From Acidimicrobiia bacterium (GTDB lineage: Bacteria; Actinomycetota; Acidimicrobiia; Spongiisociales; ZC4RG35), in contig JANQRA010000012.1 of NCBI GenBank assembly GCA_028284765.1, forward strand, positions 1 through 64,000: a stretch of DNA of 64,000 nucleotides, read 5' to 3'. A program made the translations under genes and the position numbers. Below, one piece after another: positions 16,697 through 23,986 of the stretch (position 1 is the first letter of the stretch; each line of letters opens with the position of its first letter). The notes below the pieces were generated by a model. That model searched no databases. It worked only from the letters and a program-made list of their open reading frames with translations, and had not been told where the DNA came from.

Positions 16697-17401
16697 CTAC
16701 GAGAACTTGGCCTTGTGGAGTTGAACGAACTCGAAGTTGGGGCCCGACACCATCTCTGCCCACAGGACCAGCCGCTCGCGTGCCGAGAACTTCGGATGAC
16801 AGGTCGTGAGAGTCAGCCAGCCGCCTGGGCGTGGATCGGTGACCCAGATATCCGTAGGCAGGACGACCTCGATCTCCCTGACCTCATAGACATGGGTGCC
16901 TACAGCCGACTCAACTGATATTCGGTCGCCAGCCACGAGCTGATCGAAGTCGAAGAACGGCCGACCGTAGGTGGTCCGATGTCCAGACAGAACTGAGTTG
17001 CCAGGCTGGCCGGGCAACGGGGTCGATGGCATGTGACCAGGACCGCTCCTCAACGTGGCGCGGTCCACCCCTTCGTAGACGACGAGACCGTCAATTCCGA
17101 GCTTGTCGATCGACAGAAAGGCGAACGCAGATCCAGGCTGTGGCGTGTCCTCTGTGAAGAGTTCAACGGCATCAGGGGTTTCCGGCGGCGGTGCCACGTC
17201 CGGGGGGAGGAACTCCGCTGGGTCGACTGTCTCGACGTCCGGTTCGACGGCTTCGAGCTCCTCGACCAACTCCTGCTGAGCTTCCTCCTGCACGCCAGCG
17301 TTGAGCCAATCGGTGACAAACAGCTGCCAACCGAGATAGCCAAAGATGAAAACCCCACTCCAAATGAGGGTCCAACCGACAACCTGGACTCTGTACCGCA
17401 T
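16697..17401 (-). CDS. Class E sortase
   Basis: Sortases cleave a sorting signal on exported proteins and join them to the cell wall. This 234-residue protein has an N-terminal TM anchor (about residues 7-30), an acidic Pro/Glu-rich stalk (about 40-90) and a sortase barrel with the catalytic His in LSGHRTTYG, the Cys in TLTTCHPK and the Arg in ARERLVLW. It fits class E, the actinobacterial housekeeping type that often prefers LAXTG-like signals. No protein in this window shows an obvious sorting signal. ATG 17401 is eight bases after TAGCCT (leaderless). It is divergent from a beta-lactamase-fold lipoprotein, and its stop is next to that of the TlpA-like gene. Confidence 0.92.
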   Translation of the reverse strand: MRYRVQVVGWTLIWSGVFIFGYLGWQLFVTDWLNAGVQEEAQQELVEELEAVEPDVETVDPAEFLPPDVAPPPETPDAVELFTEDTPQPGSAFAFLSIDKLGIDGLVVYEGVDRATLRSGPGHMPSTPLPGQPGNSVLSGHRTTYGRPFFDFDQLVAGDRISVESAVGTHVYEVREIEVVLPTDIWVTDPRPGGWLTLTTCHPKFSARERLVLWAEMVSGPNFEFVQLHKAKFS

Positions 17402-17409
17402 CGGCGGTC

Positions 17410-17415
17410 AGGCTA
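17410..17415 (-). promoter_or_regulatory. -10 box TAGCCT for leaderless sortase gene
   Basis: TAGCCT is eight bases upstream of ATG 17401; no ribosome site lies between. Confidence 0.45.
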
Positions 17416-17466
17416 AATCCGGACGGGGCCTAATCCAGGCGGGAACTTCGTCGGAATGGCGGCAGT

Positions 17467-17472
17467 TACTCT
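17467..17472 (+). promoter_or_regulatory. -10 box TACTCT for leaderless beta-lactamase-fold gene
   Basis: TACTCT is seven bases upstream of ATG 17480. This supports that start over the GTG at 17456 given in the track. Confidence 0.55.
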
Positions 17473-17479
17473 CGTCAAC

Positions 17480-18853
17480 ATGACGCGCGGACGAACGATC
17501 GCAGTGTTCCTGACAGCGCTCAGCCTCGTAGTTGGAGCATGCAGCGGAGCAGGGACGACGTCCACGACCACCACACTCCCGACGCCCACGACCACCACGG
17601 TTCCAACATCCTCAACGACTGAACATGAGGCCACCGATGTACAAGACGAGCTCAATTGGGTCGTTGACCTCCTAAACGGCGAGGAACTGACCACTGAGGA
17701 CTACGAGACGAGATTCAGCGAGTCGTTCCGAGCCATCGTCTCATACGAGCAGATGGTGGAGATCGCCAACCAGTTCGGTCTCACAGCGCCGTATTCGGTG
17801 GTCGAACGGTCGGGCGACGCAACGGCCGGGCAAGTCGTCGTTGTTTCGGCTTCTGGTGAGGAGTTGGTGGTCATAGGCGAACTCGACGCCAACGATCAGT
17901 TTGAGACCCTCCTCCTCCAACCGAGAACCCCCACCCTCGAAGATCCGCCTGACACGATCGAAGAGGCGTTTGACCGGACGGCCGAGATCGGAGACTTCCG
18001 AGGAATGGTTGCTGAGATCGGCGTGGACGAGTGCTTGCCGATTCAGTCCGCAGCTCCGGCCGAACTCGCTCCGCTCGGGTCGATCTTCAAGCTCTACGTG
18101 CTTGCTGCCCTCGGGGAGGCTATCGAGAACGGAGACCTGGCATGGGATGACACATTCGAGGTCCGAGAAGAGTTGAAGAGCATTCCAACTGGTGACCTAC
18201 AGAACCGACCCGTCGGCTCCGAGGTGAGCGTCCAGGAGGCCGCGCTCTTGATGATCTCGATCTCGGACAACACGGCCACCGACCACCTCATCGACCTCCT
18301 CGGAAGGGAACGTGTGGAACAAACTCTGGCCGAATACGGCCACAACTCACCACAGGCCAACATCCCGTTTCTGAGCACCCGTGAGTTCGCCACCCTCAAG
18401 ATCGGACCTGCGTCAGGTCTACGAGACCCGCAGTGGATAGAGGGCGATGAGGCAGCGCGCCGAACCATCCTCAATCAGATTGCCGACATCTCTGTCGATG
18501 ACTTGCCGGTCGGTGAGTGGGTGGCACCGATCGACCCCGACCTGGTCGAATGGTTCGCAAGTGCCGAGGATCTCTGCAGGCTTGGGTCCAGTCTTCTGGC
18601 TCTTGCCGAGGAGGTCCCGGAGATCGTGCCCATCCTGTCGACCAATCCTGGTGTCCCACAGCAAAAAGATCACTGGGGGGATATCTGGTTCAAGGGAGGA
18701 TCAGAACCAGGGTTGCTTGCCATGTGGTGGCTTACCGAGGCCGACGGACGTCACTTCATGACCTTCGGCTCGGTGGTCAACCGCGACGTGGTCTTCGATC
18801 AGATGGAGCCGATCCTGCTCCTAGCCGCGGCCCGGGACCTAATCGAGCCCTGA
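17480..18853 (+). CDS. Class A beta-lactamase-fold serine hydrolase, lipoprotein
   Basis: A 457-residue exported protein. The signal peptide ends in a lipobox (LVVGACSG), followed by a Thr-rich linker, a region of about 130 residues that resembles an NTF2/transpeptidase-linker domain, and a serine-hydrolase domain. The three active-site elements of class A beta-lactamases are present: SIFK (S-x-x-K), SDN in ISISDNTATDH and KGG in place of KTG. It could be a beta-lactamase, a D,D-peptidase or an esterase; the KGG variant and missing Glu166 consensus make plain penicillinase activity uncertain. The divergent sortase suggests a cell-envelope role. It is leaderless from ATG 17480. Confidence 0.85.
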   Translation: MTRGRTIAVFLTALSLVVGACSGAGTTSTTTTLPTPTTTTVPTSSTTEHEATDVQDELNWVVDLLNGEELTTEDYETRFSESFRAIVSYEQMVEIANQFGLTAPYSVVERSGDATAGQVVVVSASGEELVVIGELDANDQFETLLLQPRTPTLEDPPDTIEEAFDRTAEIGDFRGMVAEIGVDECLPIQSAAPAELAPLGSIFKLYVLAALGEAIENGDLAWDDTFEVREELKSIPTGDLQNRPVGSEVSVQEAALLMISISDNTATDHLIDLLGRERVEQTLAEYGHNSPQANIPFLSTREFATLKIGPASGLRDPQWIEGDEAARRTILNQIADISVDDLPVGEWVAPIDPDLVEWFASAEDLCRLGSSLLALAEEVPEIVPILSTNPGVPQQKDHWGDIWFKGGSEPGLLAMWWLTEADGRHFMTFGSVVNRDVVFDQMEPILLLAAARDLIEP

Positions 18854-18858
18854 GCGGA

Positions 18859-19629
18859 CTAGCGGCCCGACCACTCCGGTGGACGTTTCTCGATGAAGGC
18901 GCGCACACCTTCCTCGGCGTCATCGGACAGGGCTATCGCCGTCAGGCCACCCTGGAGTCGATCCAGTGCGGTGTCGAAGTCGGCGTCGGACATCCCATTG
19001 AACGAGTCCTTGCCCATGAGGAGCGTCGCTGGACTCGCCGCGACAAGGCCCGCCACGACTTCGTCCACCGCCGCGTCGAGATCGGTTTTAGCAACGACAC
19101 GACTCACAGCTCCGAGTCGCTGGGCTTCGTGAGGGTCGATGATGCGACCAGTCATCATCAGATCCAGAACAGCCTTACGGGGCATCGACCGCAGGAGGAT
19201 CGCGGAGATCATCATCGGCCACAGTCCGACACGGACCTCAGTCGTTCCGAGTTTGGCTTCCTCCACACAAATGGTGATGTCGCACGCAACGGCAAGGCCA
19301 AAACCGCCCGCGAGGGCGTGACCGTTCACTCGAGCCACAGTGGGCTTCCCGCCTCGCACCATCGTCCGAAAGAGATCGGCGAGAACTCCACGCTGTGCAT
19401 GTAGACCGATAGGATCATCGACAAATGAGCTACTGAGGTCTCCGCCGGCGCTGAACGCTTTGTCGCCAGCGCCGGTGTAGACGATCACACCCACATCAGG
19501 ATCGGCAACGGCCTGCTTTGTGTACTCATAGAGCCCCGCCATCACATCGACCGACATCGGGTTTCGACGCTCCGGGTCGTCGATCGTGATCGTCGCCCGG
19601 CGCTCACTCACCTCATATCGAACACTCAT
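18859..19629 (-). CDS. Enoyl-CoA hydratase/isomerase family protein
   Basis: A crotonase-fold protein of 256 residues with the oxyanion-hole segments AFSAGGDLSS and NGHALAGGFGLAVACD. Family members hydrate or isomerise enoyl-CoA esters; the residue pattern is that of the general EchA-like group, without a clear substrate. The track start at 19713 adds 28 residues of low-complexity sequence that shadow the divergent gene; ATG 19629 begins MSVRYEVSERRATITID, the usual crotonase N-terminus. It converges on the beta-lactamase-fold gene with five bases between stops. No MenB-type signature is present, and menB itself lies at 55.5 kb. Confidence 0.88.
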   Translation of the reverse strand: MSVRYEVSERRATITIDDPERRNPMSVDVMAGLYEYTKQAVADPDVGVIVYTGAGDKAFSAGGDLSSSFVDDPIGLHAQRGVLADLFRTMVRGGKPTVARVNGHALAGGFGLAVACDITICVEEAKLGTTEVRVGLWPMMISAILLRSMPRKAVLDLMMTGRIIDPHEAQRLGAVSRVVAKTDLDAAVDEVVAGLVAASPATLLMGKDSFNGMSDADFDTALDRLQGGLTAIALSDDAEEGVRAFIEKRPPEWSGR

Positions 19630-19667
19630 GTCTCTAGCCGTTCTCCAAGCACTACCGTCGGGACCCC

Positions 19668-20261
19668 ATGCTATGGCTTGCGATCGTCCTCTTCTGCGCT
19701 CTGGCGATAGCAATGCTCAGAGGAGGACGGTTGGTCAACCTGGGCGACATCGAGCTCCGGTCCTGGTGGCTGCTGGTGCCAGCCATTGCTCTCCAGTTCG
19801 CAACTCGATTTGTCCCCGAAGACGAGTCGTTGGAGTGGATCGGAATCGGGATGGTGTTGGCCTCCTTTGCCTTGCTCCTGATGCTCGTCGTTTTCAATCG
19901 AAGCCAGCGCGGAATGTGGATCGCTGGGGTGGGGGTGCTCATGAACTTCCTAGTTATTGCTTTCAACGGAGGCATGCCAGTACTTGCAGAGGCTGCCGAG
20001 GTGGCCAGCGGCTTCACAGTCGCCGAGCCCGATGTCAGCGGAACCTTCAAACACACACTGATGGACGAGTCGTCTCGTTTGGTCTTCCTCGGAGATGTGA
20101 TCCCGCTGCGGTTCGCAGGTGTCAGCGAAGTGATCAGCCTGGGAGATGTGTTCTTGGCGCTAGGCCTTGGAGTCTTTCTCGAACATGAACTGCGTCGGCC
20201 GAGACGATTCTTCAAGAGGGGTGCTCAGGCCGAGCCAGGCTCAGCCCGGCGTCAGGACTGA
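19668..20261 (+). CDS. DUF5317-type membrane protein
   Basis: A 197-residue protein with about five hydrophobic helices and the NGGMPVLAEAAE segment that I associate with DUF5317, a family confined mostly to Actinobacteria and Firmicutes. The C-terminus is basic (ELRRPRRFFKRG) and probably cytoplasmic. Function unknown. TACCGT lies nine bases before the ATG and no ribosome site is evident, so it may be leaderless. The end overlaps the convergent HD-domain gene by 10 bases. Confidence 0.78.
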   Translation: MLWLAIVLFCALAIAMLRGGRLVNLGDIELRSWWLLVPAIALQFATRFVPEDESLEWIGIGMVLASFALLLMLVVFNRSQRGMWIAGVGVLMNFLVIAFNGGMPVLAEAAEVASGFTVAEPDVSGTFKHTLMDESSRLVFLGDVIPLRFAGVSEVISLGDVFLALGLGVFLEHELRRPRRFFKRGAQAEPGSARRQD

Positions 20262-21502
20262 ACGGGAACGGACCCCAGAACTCCTCGCCGGTCGAGGATT
20301 CTGCGGAGAGTGGCGACCATCGCCGGGTCGTACTCGTAAGCAGCACCGGCGTGCAACTCCTCGAGCGCATTCAACGGCGACATCCCATCACGATGGACTT
20401 TCCAGTCGTAGGCAGCAGCAACCTTGATGATCCTGGATACGAGTGAAATGTCAGGGTCGGTCTGCTCACCCGGCCGACGATAGGGCTCGTACTGCTGACG
20501 GACCTTGTCCGCGACACTTTCGACATAGGGAGACTCGGCGATGATCTCAGCACTCCATCGGGCGATGTCATCATCCGTGTAGCCCATCCGAATCACCTGG
20601 GGCTCGCTCAACGAGACCCGGCCAATGTCGTGCATTAGTGCGGCGTACTCCACCTCTTCCACCTGGACCGGACCGAGCCCGATGCCCTTGGCGATGGCGG
20701 TGGCCATGTCCGTCGTCCTGTCGGCGTGGCCGTCGACACCCAGACCGGAAACCTCCGGTATGCGTGCCAAGGCACGGATCGTCTGTCGGTAGGTCGTCTT
20801 GGTGTCCTGGAAGCGCTTGAAGGCAACGTGGGCAAAGGAGTACGGCAATAGGGCGATCGGGAGCGCCCACCAAGTGATCTCAGGGAACAACTCGCCAAAG
20901 AGCGCTCCGGTCAGAGTCAGACCCATGAAGACATTCAGGTCTTGAAGGAAGGCACGGGCTAGATAACTCCGGGAGAGTTCACGCGGCCCCACCACCAGCA
21001 GCGCCCGGATCAGTACTTCTGCGACCAGCCATGCGCTGACAGCCACGGCAAAGGGGAAGAGGTCTTCCCATCCGCCATCGAGGTCGGCAAACAAGCCAAC
21101 ACGCATCGAGGAGTAGACGATCGCATAGACCACATAGCCACCGAATCTCCTGACCATGACCGGCAACAGTTCGTTGTGGCTCTCGCCTCGCGAGTGGCGC
21201 AGGACCCAAACGGCGGTCAATCCGATGCCGTAGGCAGCGATCGAGCCGGCTGGCTCGATCATGTCGAGTCCGGAGAACACAAACGGAACCGCTGCAGCAA
21301 CGGCCAGTCCCATCGTGAAGTGGTTGCCCGAGTTCGATGTCGCCACCCCGAACATCGAGCCCAACGCCAGGGCGGTCGAGGCAATCAGGATGTAGAACGG
21401 ATTGCCGCCCGCTTCCATCGCCGAGAAGATCCCGACGATCAAGGCCACGATCGGGAACAGCCACGATGCGGCGAGAATCACTCGAGGGTGCCAGTTAGCC
21501 AC
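20252..21502 (-). CDS. Membrane HD-domain protein, degenerate HD-GYP
   Basis: A 416-residue protein: a hydrophobic N-terminal half with about six TM helices (residues 1-230) and a C-terminal HD phosphohydrolase domain. The metal motif is present (YAALMHDIGRVSLSEPQV), as is the first His in VDGHADRTTDMA, but the HHExxDGxGYP block of true HD-GYP phosphodiesterases is replaced by QQYEPYRRPGEQ. It may bind or weakly cleave a cyclic dinucleotide, or be regulatory. It overlaps the preceding HD-GYP gene by 8 bases and has the same architecture, so the pair probably arose by duplication and works together. Confidence 0.85.
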   Translation of the reverse strand: MANWHPRVILAASWLFPIVALIVGIFSAMEAGGNPFYILIASTALALGSMFGVATSNSGNHFTMGLAVAAAVPFVFSGLDMIEPAGSIAAYGIGLTAVWVLRHSRGESHNELLPVMVRRFGGYVVYAIVYSSMRVGLFADLDGGWEDLFPFAVAVSAWLVAEVLIRALLVVGPRELSRSYLARAFLQDLNVFMGLTLTGALFGELFPEITWWALPIALLPYSFAHVAFKRFQDTKTTYRQTIRALARIPEVSGLGVDGHADRTTDMATAIAKGIGLGPVQVEEVEYAALMHDIGRVSLSEPQVIRMGYTDDDIARWSAEIIAESPYVESVADKVRQQYEPYRRPGEQTDPDISLVSRIIKVAAAYDWKVHRDGMSPLNALEELHAGAAYEYDPAMVATLRRILDRRGVLGSVPVQS

Positions 21503-22889
21503 GAAGCGTCAACTCCGGCTCTTCGGCGAGACGTCGTGCCATCTCTTCGTCGTTGACATGCGGAGCACCCCAACGCCGACCAGACTTCTTTAGAGCACGT
21601 TCGAAAGCATCTACCACCTCAGGGTGGAATTGGGCGCCCGACTGATTACGGAGCTCACTCAAGGCATACCGCTGGGACAAGGCCATCCGGTATGACCGAG
21701 CAGAGGTCATGGCGTCGAAGGCGTCTGCAACCGCCACGATGCACGCAGCAAGACTCGGCGTCTCACCCTCCTTGTGGCCACGCCCGCCGTATCCGTTGCC
21801 GTCGTAGTGACTGTGATGCCCGGATGCGATCTCGACCATCGGCTGCAAGAAGTCGACCTCGGCCAGGATCTCCTCGACGAGATGCGCGTGCTCCTTCATG
21901 GTGTCGTACTCCTCGTCATCGAGACGCCCCCGCTTGCGGATGAGCTCAGTCGGTACGGCAAGCTTGCCTAGGTCATGGATGAGAGCCGCCCACTTCAGCT
22001 CTTCGATCTGGGTGCCACTGAACCCGTACTCCTCACCGATCATCTCGGAGAAGTAGGCAACGCGTTCGGTGTGGCCACGGGTGTACATGTCTTTGGCCTC
22101 GAGAGTCTTGACAAAGCCCTTGATTGCCGAGAGATGGGAAACCCGAAGCTGGGCGTAGGCGTACAGCGACATGTGGCCGATCCCGTAGACCCCGATTATC
22201 AGGACCAGCACCGCCGGACGCTCGGCGATCAGGTAGGCGGCACCAATCAGGCCGCCCAGGGTCCCCATCGAGAACTGTGCGAAGAAGAGTGCTCCCAGGT
22301 GCGACCACGGCTCGAGACGGTCATAGGGGTAGACAGTGCGAACAGCATGCCGAATCAGCGCCTGCTGGAGAAGAACAAAAAAGGCGGATGCAACAATGGC
22401 GGCGGGAAGCACTACAAACAGCGTTTGCGCCTCAAGCGATGTGACTTGTCTCAGACTCACATCAAGGATGAGGCCCGACACGCCGGCCGCGATGACCATC
22501 TGCCCGAAATTGGCCATTGGTTGGAACCAACGACGTTCCTTGAAATCGGCCGGCACAAATGGGCCCAAGGCCGCCATCAGCACCATGCCCAGGGTCGCGC
22601 TTGACCCCGGTTGCAGAGCGAAAATCACCCCGGCGGTCATGATCACCATGATCGACGAGGACTGGTAGAGCTTGTCGTTGACCTCGACAGCGAAGAACTC
22701 GAGGCCCACGTAGAGAACCGTGAAGAGGGCCCAAAGTGCCCAGTCCGGGGCTTCGCCGAGCACGGCGGAGGCGACGAGGATGGCAAAGCCCATAACCGAA
22801 TAGGGCACAGCGACTTTGAGTCTGCGCTGCACCGCTGGATGAAGACGCCACCAACGACGTCTCGCTTTGTCCAACCCTGGGATCTTCAC
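21495..22889 (-). CDS. Membrane HD-GYP-type phosphodiesterase
   Basis: A 464-residue protein with an N-terminal membrane domain of roughly seven to eight TM helices (residues 25-250) and a C-terminal HD-GYP domain. Visible are RGHTERVAYFSEMIGEEYG, AALIHDLGKLAVP (the HD pair), the KEHAHLVEEIL helix and HHSHYDGNGYGGRG. The last is the HHExxDGxGYP block with GYG in place of GYP. Such proteins degrade cyclic di-GMP to GMP; the GYG variant leaves the exact nucleotide open. It is the first gene of a two-gene unit with the degenerate HD protein, and is followed upstream by a 440-base non-coding stretch. Confidence 0.88.
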   Translation of the reverse strand: MKIPGLDKARRRWWRLHPAVQRRLKVAVPYSVMGFAILVASAVLGEAPDWALWALFTVLYVGLEFFAVEVNDKLYQSSSIMVIMTAGVIFALQPGSSATLGMVLMAALGPFVPADFKERRWFQPMANFGQMVIAAGVSGLILDVSLRQVTSLEAQTLFVVLPAAIVASAFFVLLQQALIRHAVRTVYPYDRLEPWSHLGALFFAQFSMGTLGGLIGAAYLIAERPAVLVLIIGVYGIGHMSLYAYAQLRVSHLSAIKGFVKTLEAKDMYTRGHTERVAYFSEMIGEEYGFSGTQIEELKWAALIHDLGKLAVPTELIRKRGRLDDEEYDTMKEHAHLVEEILAEVDFLQPMVEIASGHHSHYDGNGYGGRGHKEGETPSLAACIVAVADAFDAMTSARSYRMALSQRYALSELRNQSGAQFHPEVVDAFERALKKSGRRWGAPHVNDEEMARRLAEEPELTLRG

Positions 22890-23329
22890 AACAGGTTTGC
22901 CTTCTAACGGTGGTGAGGCGACGTCTCCTACTCAACCGATCTTCGAGCCCCTAGACACAATCAAAAAGATGTGTCCGGTGGCGCTCGTTCAAGAGACGAA
23001 CCCAACGGTTGCTCATTTGAGTATCACGTCCACCGAAATAGTCATTTGTGTCAGCGTTGGGCGCCAGACACAGACAGTTCCGCTCCGCTTAGGTAGATGG
23101 GCGAGTGATTTACATCACGGCCGATCGAAGACGTCGCTTCTCACCAAGTTCCCTGAATCGGGAACCCTTCAGATGTCAAAAGGCCCCTGACTACGCCCGC
23201 CATTGGGATACGGCAGTCGGTCAAGGACCGTCTGCCCCACTATGCCCACATGGATTTCCTTCCAGCGGAAGGCAATCTAGACCCATGTGAGGATCCTCAC
23301 AAGAGAAAAGAACCTCCACGGGTATCACA
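22890..23329. other. 440-base non-coding region upstream of divergent genes
   Basis: This is the longest stretch without a convincing gene. Short ORFs in the track here look random. It contains a hairpin GTTCCC-TGAATC-GGGAAC (23148-23165) and an inverted TGTGTC...GACACA pair (23047-23072). Neither is followed by a T-run. It must hold the promoters for the HD-GYP pair (leftward) and the gene at 23330 (rightward), but no clear -35/-10 pair stands out. An unrecognised RNA is possible; I cannot show one. Confidence 0.5.
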
Positions 23330-23986
23330 TTGAGTGGTCAACGTATACGCTTGGTAGCAAGTCGGATGGACGTAGTCGCACTCCAGGAAAAGATCAGCAG
23401 GATCGATGGGGTCGAAGCCGCAAGGGTGGTAGCGGGGAACGGTCACATTGATGAGGTCCATGTACTCGCGCGCCAAAACAAGGCCCCGAAGCAACTCGTG
23501 CGCGATGTGCAGTCGCTCGGCCACGCCCTTTTCGGGATCAGCATCGACCGACGAGTTGTCTCCGTTGTCCAACTCTCGGACGCCGCTCTTGGCTCGGGCG
23601 ACCGACCGGCACTCGTCGATGTCGCTGAGACGCTCGAAGGCAGCCAGGCCGAGATAACCGTCACCCTCAGGTGGAAGGAGCGTCTTCTGGTGGGCCAATC
23701 AACTGGAGCCGCAGCCTCTGCGACGCGGTGGCGCCTGGTTGCCGAGGCGACTCTGGAAGCTGTCCGTCAGTCCATCCACAGCGACATCGGCCTTGGCGTC
23801 AGTTCAGTGGACATTCCGAGCCTGGGAAGTCGCAGGATTGCCATTTCCCAAATCGTGATGGTCACCGATGCCTCAGAGCGGATGCTCATCGGCTCCGCTT
23901 ACGTCGAGGACGAGGAATCGAGGGCTGTCGTCCGTTCGGCACTCGATGCCCTCAACAGGTTGCTGCCTGACCTGAAGACACCTTGA
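23330..23986 (+). CDS. Conserved protein of unnamed family
   Basis: A 218-residue soluble protein without TM segments or cysteines. The N-terminal half has a recognisable pattern (DGVEAARVV, EVHVLARQNKAPKQLVRDVQS, then FGISIDRRVVSVVQL). I recall it from uncharacterised proteins of Firmicutes and Actinobacteria. The second half ends in RLVAEATLEAVRQ and a VRSALDALNRLL helix. Alternating strand-helix units suggest a two-domain alpha/beta fold. The TTG start at 23330 follows the track; ATG 23366 (MDVVALQEKI) is an alternative and neither has a good ribosome site. Its stop overlaps the TTG of the gamma-glutamyltransferase gene, so the two are coupled. I do not know the function. Confidence 0.7.
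   Translation: MSGQRIRLVASRMDVVALQEKISRIDGVEAARVVAGNGHIDEVHVLARQNKAPKQLVRDVQSLGHALFGISIDRRVVSVVQLSDAALGSGDRPALVDVAETLEGSQAEITVTLRWKERLLVGQSTGAAASATRWRLVAEATLEAVRQSIHSDIGLGVSSVDIPSLGSRRIAISQIVMVTDASERMLIGSAYVEDEESRAVVRSALDALNRLLPDLKTP

Noticed and set aside
18517-19404. 295-residue plus-strand ORF spanning the ends of two genes
   Set aside because: It runs through the 3' end of the beta-lactamase-fold gene in another frame and antisense to the enoyl-CoA hydratase gene.
23047-23072. TGTGTC...GACACA inverted repeat as a regulator site
   Set aside because: The arms are short and the inner part does not pair; there is no neighbouring regulator gene to support it.
22867-23290. Short ORFs in the 440-base gap
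   Set aside because: They lack ribosome sites and conserved patterns, overlap the start of the HD-GYP gene on the other strand and have biased, random-looking composition.
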